Positions 48,640 through 62,595 of a stretch of 64,000 nt of DNA are shown here, piece after piece; position 1 is the first letter of the stretch; every line of letters starts with the position of its first letter. Origin of the DNA: Isoetes taiwanensis (taxonomy: Eukaryota > Streptophyta > Lycopodiopsida > Isoetales > Isoetaceae). Position numbers and translations under genes: made by a program. The DNA lies in NCBI GenBank assembly GCA_021234155.1, contig JAJEKV010000006.1:13048143-13112142 (forward strand), read 5' to 3'. A model generated the notes under the pieces. The model saw nothing but the letters and a program-made list of their open reading frames with translations, was not told where the DNA came from and did not search any database.

Positions 48640-49172
48640 GGCTGGACGGGGTAAGATATCGGACAGAGAGGCCTAGCCTCCGCCATACACCAGGATAGAG
48701 AGGGCAAGACCCACCAACTGGTAAAGTTTCAATCAGCCATTGGGAGCTACTTCAGTATGAAAAATTTCTGTAATAAAAGCAGAATAATCGACTGGAAAAT
48801 CAAGTGCTACTTGTTCAGTGCAGTGGTCATGTCGACGCAACTATATGGGGCTGAGGCATGGGGACCGGGCCTAACAGATAAGAAATGGGACAACAGGAAT
48901 GGATCCTCAGACAGTGGCATAAACAGGAATTTAGGGTGCGGGCAAACACACCCTTGACAATCATGATATACGAGGCAGGCCAGAAACCAATGGAAGTGAG
49001 AGCATGGGAAAGGACTATTAGATACCTAATAAAAGACAATGCAGGGGGGTCATCCAGGGAAGTTATCAAGCATTACAATCAACGAGTCAGCAAAATCACA
49101 CATCATCATAAGCAGTGGATGGTTCAAGGATGTAGCGATATGGACCAGAGAAATGGGGATGAATCTGAGTGA
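48640..49172 (+). pseudogene. LINE ORF2 C-terminal fragment
   Basis: Frames give CYLFSAVVMSTQLYGAEAWGPG and then FRVRANTPLTIMIYEAGQKP with MEVRAWERTIRYL. These line up with VQPVLLYGCEVWGPG and AQTPYDMLLVECGMMPMEAE of the LINE at 59-62.5 kb. One frame shift separates the two blocks. It lies inside the decayed Gypsy element. Confidence 0.6.
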
Positions 49173-49189
49173 CTTAGTAAAAGAGGGGT

Positions 49190-49600
49190 GAATCCTCTCA
49201 ATCCTTCCAACTTCTATTCTCTCGTTCATCTTTCTTTTTCCCCCTCAAAGAATTTAAAGGCTCTGGTTCTCAAGAGCCCCAAACCCACTCTGATACCATA
49301 TTAGAATTCGAAACAATCAAGATCCCTCTTTTCAAGTAAAGGTTACACTTTTCATCCATATTGTACAGAACAAGCTCGGTGCACAATATAGAGTGCACAC
49401 CACCATCCTTAGATAAAGGAGGTTCCTAAAACAAAGGAACGGTATTATCTACCTAATACCTAGCTGATAATAGGTGACACTTGTCATATTTGTTAACAGA
49501 AGCAATATCTAATTCCAACGTAGAGTAGATCTATATCTCTATTATTTCAATTCCTTCTATTGTGAATGCATGATCTCTTTGTGTGCACCTCACTTTGGAA
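49190..49600 (-). mobile_element. fragment of a Copia-type element: LTR end plus primer site
   Basis: Plus-strand actctgatacca at 49287-49298 is the reverse complement of TGGTATCAGAGT. To its right lies a probable 5' LTR (from about 49299, minus orientation); to its left a leader of 100 bp with a purine-rich run. No coding part is left. Confidence 0.5.
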
Positions 49601-50540
49601 AGGGGGGTAGAGACCAGAGCCATGTTAAAAGATGATTCTAGAACATCCCTCTTTAACTCCCAATGAAATGTAGCATGTGCGTAGGAGCCTGCCTGGCTAT
49701 GAGTGCAAAGCTAGACTGGCTGATAAGAAACGCTTGTCTGGCTGCAGTTAATCCCTTCTCATGTAGAGTCTATAGGGAGATCTTAGTGTGCTAGGCCTAA
49801 TACCTTGTCACTGTGTATGGGTAAGTTATGGGCTCGACACTTCTCGAGTGGTAAACTGCCTTAGTGGAGCTAAGCAGTGTACGAGCACAGGAGATGGTGG
49901 CCTTCTAGCCACCTGTAGTTGGCATGGACTTTTTAGAGGGGATTAGGTGGATGGAATGGACTACCCAACGGCCCTTTTTCTTTGCCAGCCCAATCCATTT
50001 GCCATGATATCTGATTGATCTCTGGAGGACCAAACCTAAATTTTGTCTGAGCCCTGGGTAGGATATCTACGTTTTGACGTATATGATGTCAGATTATGTT
50101 GTTATCCAGATTATGGTGATTCTACCCTTCGAGGTGGCTATATTATATGTGATTTTTTGTTATGTGCTCATGTTATTAGGCATTTCTGAAGGTAGGTTAG
50201 TCCCGAGAAAGAGGGGATAAAATGACACGTCTATTCTTCCCACATTGGATTCTTGCTCGCTATCAAGAGTGTAACGTTAGATAGACGGTCTCATATTGGC
50301 GAGCTAGTCCTGACAGGAGGGAATCTCCTATTTATATACAGTTCGGCCATTTGTATAGGAGCAAGAGGCGTCACAAATGCCCTACCTTACATGTCAAAAT
50401 TTACTTATGAGGGGAGTTTGGTATTGAGTCTCGGGGTCTTTCCTAATGAGAAGATCGTTATAGACTATGATATGGTGGTGCTCGGGGGAGTGGTTTGGAA
50501 AGCAAGAATAGGATAGTCGCATGGGAAATGAAGTATTAAG

Positions 50541-51044
50541 ATTTAAAACAATGGAACCTGGAAAAATGTTGCGACCTTAAGAATGGACTACGACCTTTAC
50601 CTTTTTGAAAAGGCTCATTGATCTCCATATAATGCGAAGAAATATATCTCATCCTCCTCCTTGTCCTTCTGCTTCTTCGTATTTTTTTTTTTTTTTTTTT
50701 TTGAAGGTAAGAATTTTTTATATTATATGAATAAAGAAGTACAATGTTTGATGTTAGTAGAGAATTACTACAGGAGTAATCTCAACATCTTCATTCTTTA
50801 CTAACAAAAAAACTTATTATGGATTACTCTTGAAGCTGATACACTTGAAGTTCTCACGAGTTTTCCCACATGGTGACCAAATAGTGCCTGATGATGCTGA
50901 AGACAAGCCCTGAAAGGCCCCTGAAGATTCATAGCCTTTGACAGAGTCATAGAAGTTCTCAAAAATGATGAAAAGGGCAAAAAAGTGTAAAGCTTCATAT
51001 CTGAAAGGCTGCAGCAAGATAATATGAAATCCAAGAAGCTCTCA
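50541..51044 (-). repeat. retroposon 3' end with poly(A) (poly(T) at 50677-50702)
   Basis: On the minus strand ttgtacttctttattcatat... runs into a poly(A) of about 25. This is the mark of a reverse-transcribed RNA. The rest of the retroposon presumably extends toward 52 kb, but no known family or gene was identified. Confidence 0.4.
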
Positions 51045-51300
51045 CTCAAACATATCAGTATTTGAGCATAATCAACCAAGCATATCAGTACTTGTGAAGA
51101 TTGTGAGGTTCTTGGCATAAGATACCAAAGCCAATGAGGAATCTCTCAAGCATGGCAGTACTTGAGAGTTCTTGGCATAAAATACCAAAGCCAATTAATA
51201 TCAGTAATCTCTCAAGCATATCAGTACTTGAGAGTTCTTGGCATAAAATACCAAAGCACAGTAAAATTGGCAACCACTCAAGCATAGCAAAGATTTGAGA
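51045..51300. repeat. tandem repeats, about 65-75 bp, 3-4 copies
   Basis: Copies share caagcatatcagtacttgag and gttcttggcataaaatacca with a variable part between. Open frames across it are repeat artefacts. Confidence 0.8.
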
Positions 51301-53054
51301 TAGGAACCGAAAAGCTAAAAGGAAAACAATTCACTTGCTATCTGCTTTTCACCAGAACCTTGCATTTTCCAACCGTAATCCAAAGAAAAAAGCAAGACCC
51401 ATATGAAGACACTACTAAGAAAAGAATCTTCCAAACCATCTAATGCACAATTTGAACCCTTCTGCTAGAAAGAAGGAGTAGGAAACGGAAAGAAATAGCC
51501 AAATGCGAAAGAACCTGGATGATAAGAAAATGAAGTTGCAAGAAATTGGGACTGCACCACTTGATAGATCTGCCAGCAAATCTTTACTCCATCTTATAGG
51601 CATCCACGCCATTTCGATGCGTTCTTGTCTTAGAAAAGGATCAAGATTCAAGAATCCAATCCGGAGCCCAGACAAGAATCATACTGCCACGAAGAGCAGA
51701 AGAGCAAAAAAGGCCACGTTAGTGGCTTACCAGCAAAAATCTAGGAAGAACCGCCGATACTGTTTCAAATTCCTGATACCAAGAAATTCCAGAATTTCCT
51801 CCTCCGCATTGACGATTCCCCTCGCTAGCAACCGGATTTAGCTTTGAAGAGATCAAGAAATCGAGGTAGTGCCGAAATGAAGGGCGTAGGCGGCTCCCCG
51901 CCTCCTGATCCGCCCCTAGCCGCCGGCCGCCGCCGCTCACGCCAAGAAACGCCGCTTTTCTCACGCTTCAGATCCCCGCCTTCTTGCCAACCTCCGTATT
52001 AATCTCTTGATCCGTACAAACCTCCTGCTAGCCTCCAGTTGTGTTTATTTCTTCTTGGAGAGAATTCTCTAAGAATTGACTTTCCAAATTTCCTTCTTGT
52101 TCCTTAACCTAATATGTGCATGGATTGTCTTGGAGATCCTTGCTTTCGCGAGCCCCGTTGGGTAGTAAGCTTTTGCCTGATCTTTTCTCTTTTAAGTTCT
52201 TGCGTTAATTTATTAAAAGTTTACCTTTTTGTTTATCTACTAACCTTTGTTTATAACAGACTGGGTTTAGCTGCTAACCTTTGTTTCGCATAAAAAAAAG
52301 ATCTTCGAGCCTAACAAATCAGTAAAAAGGGTTTTATATCTGCCAAAATTGTCAAGATTGTGACTCGTCACTAGCATATCTTATTAACACCCTGCCATAA
52401 CCAAGATCTTGAGTACCACAATTAAGGATTTTTTTTTTTTTTGAGTTGCCTGGATTTAACTATATCTCGCATGAATAGTGCCGAAACTACTTGTTGCTAG
52501 CCACTATAACGAGACCATATCCCCCATAGCCAGAAGAAAATACAAGTGTGGAATGATTTGCTCATTCTAGCCGCAAATACAAATCTACTTTTGCCTCCCT
52601 TATTCAAACCCTAAAAGCTTTGATGTGCCCTAACATTTATTTCTATGGAGGATGGCTTTTGTTATGGCAATACCTTACAGCTGGCCAAAGATAATAGAAT
52701 GATTATGGCTGAGGCAGAAGCTGAGAAGGGTTATGATGACCAACATATTAATATAAGATTGAGACGTTGAGTTTGACTGATCTGAATAGAATGGCACCAA
52801 TTGAGCATAATTCTATGTCTTTTATCACAAAAAGAATTCTGACATGTTGTGGTGCTTATGCATGGAATGTTTTGCCTTATCTTTAAGCTTTGTGATGATC
52901 CATACGACCTAATTGACATGTTAATTGGAGGAAGTACGTGTTGTATTTTGGTAAAAGTATAGATAGGGAATATCAGTTATGATCATGTGTAGTTGTATTA
53001 CTTGTAGGTTAAATGAATTTTGGAGTTTGAAACTGCTCAAACAGATGACTAGTA
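51301..53054. other. region with a GC-rich island, no gene assigned
   Basis: 51870-51960 is GC-rich compared with its surroundings and could be the 5' end of a minus-strand retroposed transcript ending in the poly(A) at 50.7 kb, or an unrecognised first exon. Open frames on both strands at 51415-51964 have no family signature. A T-run lies at 52429-52442. Confidence 0.3.
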
Positions 53055-53895
53055 TATGTAGCAAAATAACAGGGGGTTCTAAGGGGATTTGATATGGATG
53101 TAAAAATAACAATTCTTGGAACCATAGACCATATATCCCTAAAACAATCGAATAAGTTGTTATAAAAAAAAACATAGATTCAAGATAAAAAATAATCGCA
53201 TTATCTCACTGGGTATATTGGTTAAAGCAATCTTAGTTAGGACATTAAATTATTTTGGTAGAGGTTCGAGCTCCCGTACTTCATATTCTAAATCTTAGGC
53301 AAAGTCGTATAGAGGTTCGATATTCCCAAAACCTTAGGCGAAATCGTATTTCATATTTCAAAATCATAGGCGCCTCGAATCATAAATGACTATAAGCGAA
53401 ACGAGAGGTGCCCAGGGCCCCAACATACGATCTGGGTCGTAGGATCTGGGTCGTTTAGAATATGTAGCAAAATAACAGGGGATTCTAAGGGGATTTCATA
53501 TGGATGTAAAAATAACAATTCTTGAAACCGTAGACCATATAACAATTGAATAAGTTGTTATAAAAAAAAAACATAGATTCAAGATAAAAAAATAATCGTA
53601 TTAGCTCACTAGGGTATATTGGTTAAAGCAATCTTAGTTAGGACATTAAATTATTTTGGTAGAGGTTCGAGCTCTCGTACTTCATATTCTAAATCTTAGG
53701 CAAAGTCGTATAGAGGTTCGATATTCCCTCGAAACCTTAGGCGAAATCGTATTTCATATTTCAAAGTCATAGGCGCCTCGAATCATAAATGACTATAAGC
53801 GAAACGAGAGGTGCCCAGGGGCTCCAACATACGATCTGGGTCGTAGGATCGACGAATCCGATGATTGTGGTAGTCCAGGTGCACCTCGTTTAGAA
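53055..53895. repeat. tandem duplication of about 400 bp containing a tRNA-like element
   Basis: Unit 1 (about 53055-53462) and unit 2 (about 53462-53895) are nearly identical; unit 1 lacks about 40 bp near its right end. Each has an A-box-like region (tcact.gggtatattggtta) and a B box GGTTCGAGCTC (53263 and 53664) about 50 nt on, as in tRNA-derived SINEs. Confidence 0.8.
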
Positions 53896-54861
53896 TATAT
53901 AACACTGGTTAGTCACAAAATTATATCATAGAAAGGTAATTGTTAACAGATCTAAATAGGGTATATTGAAGGGGACTTTGAATACCTATGCGCGGTTGTG
54001 TTGCATGACAGTGTGCTTGGCACTAAAATTAACTATGGATATTTGTCTAGCTTGTATAAGTATGCTGAAGATTTCATAAAGTCAGAATATCCTAGATTAG
54101 ACTGCTTGCATGCATTGTAGCTCTGATCATGCATGTTATTACTGCCATGAACTTCGGATTGGTGGCTTAAGCAATGGTCGTCAATGATGTAATTTGTGCA
54201 CAAGCTAGTACGAGGTGTTGCTGCAGCATTTTAAATCTAACGAAGGTGTAATTAAAACACCATTATCCTCAGATTAAATACCAGAATCAATGACTTAGAG
54301 ATCCACATGTACAGGCTTTGGGTTGTCGTATAGACTTTGAACAGGTTTGAACAGCTTTGGGCGTTTGCATTCTATTCTATTCTATTCTTACTACATCTCA
54401 TTAGCATATCTGGTTTTCCCTTTCTAATGTTGTTGTTTTGGATTCTGTTTTGCTATTTTGTTTGTTTAAATAACAGTGTGAAGGGGGATGGCCCCAAAAG
54501 ATCCCGTGACACCTGCTACCATATACAAGGCAACCATTTCTAATGCTTGTTTTTGTAATATTCGTGCAAGTAACATGATCTTTTGCTCATTGTTATGTAT
54601 TCTTTAAAAAGTGAAAGCTGAATAAAGACCACGGATTCATATTGGAAGATTGGAAATAAAGCGAAAAATACACTTGTGGAGGCTACAATGAACTATTCAG
54701 TCTTCATCGGTTTAACTTAGCCTAGTACTAAACAGTGGATATTTCTATTCGATGTACTTGGATAATTAAATGTTATGATTTGGAAACGTAATAATGAAGG
54801 GAAAATTTAAACACTTGGCATTGGTTATATGAAAAAACTTAGATCATTAATGGTGGAAAAA
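53896..54861. other. AT-rich intergenic region
   Basis: No gene or element recognised. (TTCTA)n tract at about 54369-54388. Confidence 0.4.
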
Positions 54862-55015
54862 AGTAACATAGTCTGGGCCTATGGTTAGTACACTTGACTA
54901 AACATAGGGTTGCTTATTATATCAAGTTATTTCCTTGCAAAGTAACGTAGTCTGGGTCTATGGTTAGTACACCTGACTAAACATAGGGTTGCTTATTATA
55001 TCAAGTTATTTTCTA
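54862..55015. repeat. tandem duplication, 2 x 79 bp
   Basis: agtaac(a/g)tagtctggg units at 54862 and 54941. Each includes tatggttagtacac.tgacta, which looks like a Pol III A box, but no B box follows. Confidence 0.85.
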
Positions 55016-55620
55016 GAGACCGATTTAAAAGGTTGTTTTGTTTCTTTAACTCATTTTATTGGTTATACCAATAACCTTGACTATGTTGCATAAAATTCAA
55101 GTAAAAAATTATCATGCTAACAGTGACATATTATTGGATAATATAGGAAAAGGCAATGGATGAGGAGAATGATACCAATAGTCCATGATGTTTAAAAGCA
55201 ATGGATGAGGGCAGAAATGTCATGATTCACGTGACAATAAGCATTTGCTAAAAACGAGGAAAACTCTATTGATTGAAAAATCTATTGATTCCATTAAAAT
55301 ATAACATGACTACACCTTATAGGCAAGCCTCAAGTTATGCCATATAAGTGTTGACATTCAGACTGTGAAGCTGCGGTTGTGGACATTGAAGAGCTCATTG
55401 AATGTGTTGAGCAAAAATGGATTGCTTTGAAAGACATCAAAGGATAAGTTTTTTTGGAATGTCCCAGTTCAAGGGATAATTCATTAGGATCAAATTGAGT
55501 TGAGGGTTAGTTTTCGCAATTTGGAGCATATTTTGGGCATATATGAACATCTAATTGATTAAACTTGTGGTTCTTTTTACAGTAGTGGAAACATTTTTTA
55601 GATTTTTTTTCAGGGAGCAT
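55016..55620. other. AT-rich flank of the LINE cluster
   Basis: Nothing recognised beyond AT-rich single-copy-looking sequence. Confidence 0.4.
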
Positions 55621-55719
55621 GGACCTACAATTTTTCCTTTCCAGTGCCAAGAAAAATGTGACACCCACCATAAATAATTAGACATCCAAAATTGAGGTTT
55701 AAACAGAAAAGGAATATAC

Positions 55720-56343
<624 letters not shown>

Positions 56344-56434
56344 GGACCTACAATTTTTCCTTTCCAGTGCCAAGAAAAATGTGACACCCACCATAAATAA
56401 TTAGACATCCAAAATTGAGGTTTAAAAGAAAGGA

Positions 56435-58846
<2,412 letters not shown>

Positions 58847-58883
<37 letters not shown>
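58847..58883. repeat. (AG)n tract between LINE copy 2 and the SINE candidate
   Basis: About 18 units at the 5' truncation point of LINE copy 2 and the 3' end of the minus-strand SINE candidate. Confidence 0.95.
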
Positions 58884-58886
<3 letters not shown>

Positions 58887-59099
58887 TATTTTAACGTCCA
58901 ATGCCACTAGGCAAAGATCCAACCGGACATGTGACCACACACCACACTACATTGCTTGGTTGGGCCCTGCCCCAACCACTTTACATTAAGGTCGTGGGTT
59001 TTGACACCCAACAGTTCCGGAGTCTTGATGCAGGCGGTCTCAACTTCGAGACCTATAGTTGCTAGACCTAGTGTGTTAGTGTTACCACTAGACTAAACG

Positions 59100-59101
<2 letters not shown>
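58884..59101 (-). repeat. tRNA-like SINE candidate, 218 bp, (TC)n tail
   Basis: Minus strand starts GGCGTTTAGTCTAGTGGTAA, an A-box-like start. GGTCTCGAAGTTGAGACC follows about 40 nt later, with a T-arm-like stem-loop and B-box-like core. The 3' part (ggttggat...tgcctagtggcattggacg) matches the tRNA-like sequence at 24852. It ends gttaaaatactatc and continues as (TC)n. There is no coding frame. Confidence 0.55.

Positions 59102-59190
<89 letters not shown>
59102..59190. repeat. (AG)n tract at the 3' end of LINE copy 1
   Basis: About 44 units, joined directly to aatgaaatgaaatgaaatg, the 3' terminus of LINE copy 1 on the minus strand. The arrangement is the same as at LINE copy 3. Confidence 0.97.
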
Positions 59191-59193
<3 letters not shown>

Positions 59194-59241
59194 GAAATGA
59201 AATGAAATGTTGTATTTTAGTACGTCTGCAGACCACCAGGT

Positions 59242-62200
59242 CTATGAGACGTTCAAATATGTACACTCAACATTATAGAACATGTCTTCTAATGCATCCT
59301 CTGACATAAATGCATTAGACTCCCCCCATCCCTCATCAATTATAACATTAATTTCTTTAGCACGTAATAACTGTTCTCTCTGCGCTAATACCTCTTTCAA
59401 ATACTTCCCAACTTGTTTCCCAGGTAAGTCAAAAAATTCCAGCAATGAGTTTGGACGAATGTCATGCTTATGGCGAGCCCCATTGTATGACGGACATCTT
59501 ATGATCACATGTGCTTCATCTTCAACTTCCTGCATATCACATACCTTGCACAACCTCAACTCATGCGGAATATCACTCCAACGCCCTACCTCAACCCCCA
59601 ATCTGTGTGAGCTAAGTCGCATCCTGCTTATCATGTGTCTCGTTCTTAAAGATACACCTTCTTTAAGATACTTGGCCTCTTGAAGCGTGGGATTCATATA
59701 TTTTCTGTAGAATTCTTTTTTTGCTTCTGGAACCCTCCAGTTTCTTCTAATGAGATGCTGGTGTACCCATCCCCAAATGTTCGATCTATTCTCTCGCAGG
59801 CAATGAATATCTAAACTCCATTTCCTCGTCCATTCTACAATGTCCGCATACCAACCCCTATCTCTTGTCTCCTCCAATGCACGTCTTGGTAAGCTTTCTT
59901 CTGCCATATCAAATTGTACCTTACAGAGATATGTGAGCATCCTACATAAAGCTTCAGCCTCCATAGGCATCATACCACATTCCACAAGCAGCATGTCATA
60001 TGGGGTTTGAGCCTTAGTTCCCAGTTCAGTTCTCAAGAATTTTTTTTGCACCTTCTCAATTTTTTTCCAAGAATCTGCAGATAAACCTGGACCCCATACC
60101 TCACATCCATATAGTAGAACTGGTTGTACCAAGACACGAAACAAAGTCCGTTTCAAATTGAAATCCCATATTTCTGCTTTCCCACTTCTACGCTGCATGC
60201 TGTATAGTGCTTTGAGCCCCCCATTTACTCTATGTTCAACAGCAAGATTCCAACTAGGCCCTTTGTCTACATGTATCCCCAAATATTTATATGAGGTTAC
60301 AATCTCCACAGGCTCCTCCTTAAAGTAAAATTTAAGATGCTCTACTTTATTAGCTCCAAAAACCATCACCTTAGTCTTTGTCATATTCACCCGCATACCC
60401 TTCTGATCGCAAAAGTAGGCCAAAGCATCTAAATGCTTCTGCATGCCTGCAATAGAGCGTGATAAAAGAACCACATCATCAGCATAAAGGAGCAATAAAA
60501 CCACATAGCCAGATAAAGGGGTTCCATCCCCACCATATTCTGCCATCCAAGCTTCTAGTTGGTCTATAAACAAACCAAACAGAGTGGGCGACAAAGGACA
60601 CCCTTGCTTAACTCCGATATTGCTCTCCACTACTTCTGTGCACTCCTGTACATAGGGGAAAGATAATTGGACTAAAACCTTCTCATAGAGTATTTTTACT
60701 GCTTGTCTAAGTTCAATTGGCACCTCTAGGGTTTCCATTCTCTCCCATAGATAATGGCGAGATACTGTGTCAAATGCCTTAGCAAAATCAACAAAACAAG
60801 CATAAAGCGGTTTTTTCTTCCCTTTGACACAATCAACCATAGCACGCAAGGCAACTAAATGATCCACTGTGGATTTCTTAGGCCTAAAGCCTGCTTGCCC
60901 AATGGCCCTGATATTATGCTCCTCCGACCAAGCACTCAATTTGCAGTTCAGCATAGTAGCAAATAGCTTAGCATATAAGCTACTGACCAAAATCATTCTA
61001 TAGTTCCTCGGATCGCTTTCATCTCCAGACTTATGAAGTGGAACCACTCTGTTCAATTGCCAAGTGCGCGGAAATCCCTTATGCAATACAGTATTAAGCA
61101 GAGATAACAAAGCTGTATGGACCGACTTACCTGCCCATTTGAACATCTCCGCCACCAGACCTATTGCATCAGCAGCTTTCCCATTTGCAAGGTTACTTAA
61201 ACCTTCTCCCAAGTTCTCCAAAGTGAAGCACAGTCGATCATCCTGCAAATATTCAACATCGCTGGTTTCATTAACACCTGGCATATGGTAAAGTTCATGT
61301 ACTTGGCAGAGTAGGGCTGCTGGGTCCAAATGAATATCCTGTTGCATTCTAGTTTTCAACTTATTCCAAAACTGCTTGGGTTTTACGATAAGGTCTGCAA
61401 CCAAGTCTTTCTGTCTCTGGAAGTCATGGCTTTTCTTTTTTGACTTGGTTAATGTCACATACTCTTTTTTAAGTCTCTGTCTATCTGCCCCTTTTGCTTT
61501 TTTATATTCCATTCGCTTCGCTTTACATGATGCATCAAACCAGCCATTACATGGCAATCCTTTCAATTTTCTGCGTGAGACAAAACAGTCAGCAGCAGCA
61601 TCCAATACCAAGTTTGCTAATTCTTTACTCAAATTTTCAGCATCACTAGGCCAAGTTTTCTCAAAAGCCTTTGCTTCACATTTATTCATGTACTTCTCTG
61701 CCTTGCGAAAGTCCATATGCATCCTTGACTTCATGGTGTTAGATTCCTGACTTGGCTTATATTTACGTGTATGTAACACAACTGTTATCGGAGCGTGATC
61801 AGAAATTTTCTCCATCTCTTCCCCTACATACATATGTAGCATCTGGTCTACAAATTGCGGTTTAGCGAGAACAAGATCCACAACACTAGCATTTCTACAT
61901 GTACATCTACATGTGTCAGGAAACATCTGTGTACCATTATATATCACTAAATCCAGGCCACTACACATATTGAGTACGTGATTACCTTGAGGTGTAGGCC
62001 ACCTTATTCTATCCGCAGTAACCCTATTCCAACCATTTTGGCTCAGCTCCGTGTCATCAAGCATTTCAACCCATATAGGGTCTCCCTCCATACTAGCTAT
62101 AGCTGCCTGCTTGTTAGCGATTCGCCCATTAAAATCCCCCAATAAAAGAACATCACCTGCTGACATCAAGGAAAGCACGTCCTGCTCCAGATTAAAAAAG

Positions 62201-62595
62201 GGGTCGTCTCTGTCTAGATGCTCTGTATTATAAACTGGGGATTCTCTCGGCGGAAAGTAACAACCTGCTACAAAAATCTTTCCTCTCTGGCCAAGCATTT
62301 CAATCCAAATATGCTGCAGTGATCCCATTCCTGTCACTAGTTTTATCAAATGTCTCATATTTGTCCTAACATAACATGCTATTCCACCGTGACCTTTTAA
62401 ACGCCATCCTTTATTATACCAGACAGAATGTAACAAAATAAAACCATGAATGTCAGGTAAGCTTTTCTCCTCGTTCTCACAAGTTTCTAGAAAAAATAAA
62501 ACATCTACATTTTCAAATAATTCACCCATTACATCTACCTTATACTGGCTAAGACTATTAATGTTCCAGCATGTTATTCTGGTGGTCTCAAATAC
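59242..62595 (-). CDS. LINE ORF2: AP-type endonuclease, reverse transcriptase, C-terminal Cys-rich domain
   Basis: Open for 1,117 codons directly after the ORF1 stop. The first ATG is codon 23 (62529). Upstream of that ATG lies RITCWNINSLSQYKVDVM, whose WNIN carries the endonuclease's catalytic Asn. From the ATG: FLET (catalytic Glu, about residue 15), GDFN (131-134), SDHAPI (243-248); then RT with NRVVPLHKSGDESDPRNY (493-510), motif A FVDFAKAFD (579-587), motif B QGCPLSPTLFG (642-652), motif C YADD (682-685) and CDQKGMRVNMTKTKVM; then a C-terminal CKVCDMQEVEDEAHV..RC zinc-type motif. All catalytic residues I can see are present. It nicks target DNA and copies the element RNA there (target-primed reverse transcription). 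Confidence 0.93.
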   Translation of the reverse strand, partial: VFETTRITCWNINSLSQYKVDVMGELFENVDVLFFLETCENEEKSLPDIHGFILLHSVWYNKGWRLKGHGGIACYVRTNMRHLIKLVTGMGSLQHIWIEMLGQRGKIFVAGCYFPPRESPVYNTEHLDRDDPFFNLEQDVLSLMSAGDVLLLGDFNGRIANKQAAIASMEGDPIWVEMLDDTELSQNGWNRVTADRIRWPTPQGNHVLNMCSGLDLVIYNGTQMFPDTCRCTCRNASVVDLVLAKPQFVDQMLHMYVGEEMEKISDHAPITVVLHTRKYKPSQESNTMKSRMHMDFRKAEKYMNKCEAKAFEKTWPSDAENLSKELANLVLDAAADCFVSRRKLKGLPCNGWFDASCKAKRMEYKKAKGADRQRLKKEYVTLTKSKKKSHDFQRQKDLVADLIVKPKQFWNKLKTRMQQDIHLDPAALLCQVHELYHMPGVNETSDVEYLQDDRLCFTLENLGEGLSNLANGKAADAIGLVAEMFKWAGKSVHTALLSLLNTVLHKGFPRTWQLNRVVPLHKSGDESDPRNYRMILVSSLYAKLFATMLNCKLSAWSEEHNIRAIGQAGFRPKKSTVDHLVALRAMVDCVKGKKKPLYACFVDFAKAFDTVSRHYLWERMETLEVPIELRQAVKILYEKVLVQLSFPYVQECTEVVESNIGVKQGCPLSPTLFGLFIDQLEAWMAEYGGDGTPLSGYVVLLLLYADDVVLLSRSIAGMQKHLDALAYFCDQKGMRVNMTKTKVMVFGANKVEHLKFYFKEEPVEIVTSYKYLGIHVDKGPSWNLAVEHRVNGGLKALYSMQRRSGKAEIWDFNLKRTLFRVLVQPVLLYGCEVWGPGLSADSWKKIEKVQKKFLRTELGTKAQTPYDMLLVECGMMPMEAEALCRMLTYLCKVQFDMAEESLPRRALEETRDRGWYADIVEWTRKWSLDIHCLRENRSNIWGWVHQHLIRRNWRVPEAKKEFYRKYMNPTLQEAKYLKEGVSLRTRHMISRMRLSSHRLGVEVGRWSDIPHELRLCKVCDMQEVEDEAHVIIRCPSYNGARHKHDIRPNSLLEFFDLPGKQVGKYLKEVLAQREQLLRAKEINVIIDEGWGESNAFMSEDALEDMFYNVECTYLNVS

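Larger units (their letters stand above)
45591..50540 (+). mobile_element. decayed Ty3/Gypsy-type element with diverged LTRs
   Basis: About 45600-46440 and 49900-50530 are diverged direct repeats sharing tggactaccc, attatgttgtt, gtgctcatgttatta, gacaggagggaatctc and others in order, taken here as LTRs. Between them lie gag (46835-47305), a protease motif (LIDTGSTQNF near 47735), an integrase zinc-binding region (HDTHKSSIAGH, then CQLCQQTKAQ, near 47850-47990) and LEPLDVPNAKWEVVTMD near 48030. Reverse transcriptase and RNase H are absent between protease and integrase. LINE and Copia fragments lie near 48.7-49.6 kb. Confidence 0.6.

Noticed and set aside
51415..51964. Overlapping frames on both strands near the GC-rich patch as a gene
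   Set aside because: No family signature and no ATG at the left edge of the longer minus frame. Kept only as an unassigned region.
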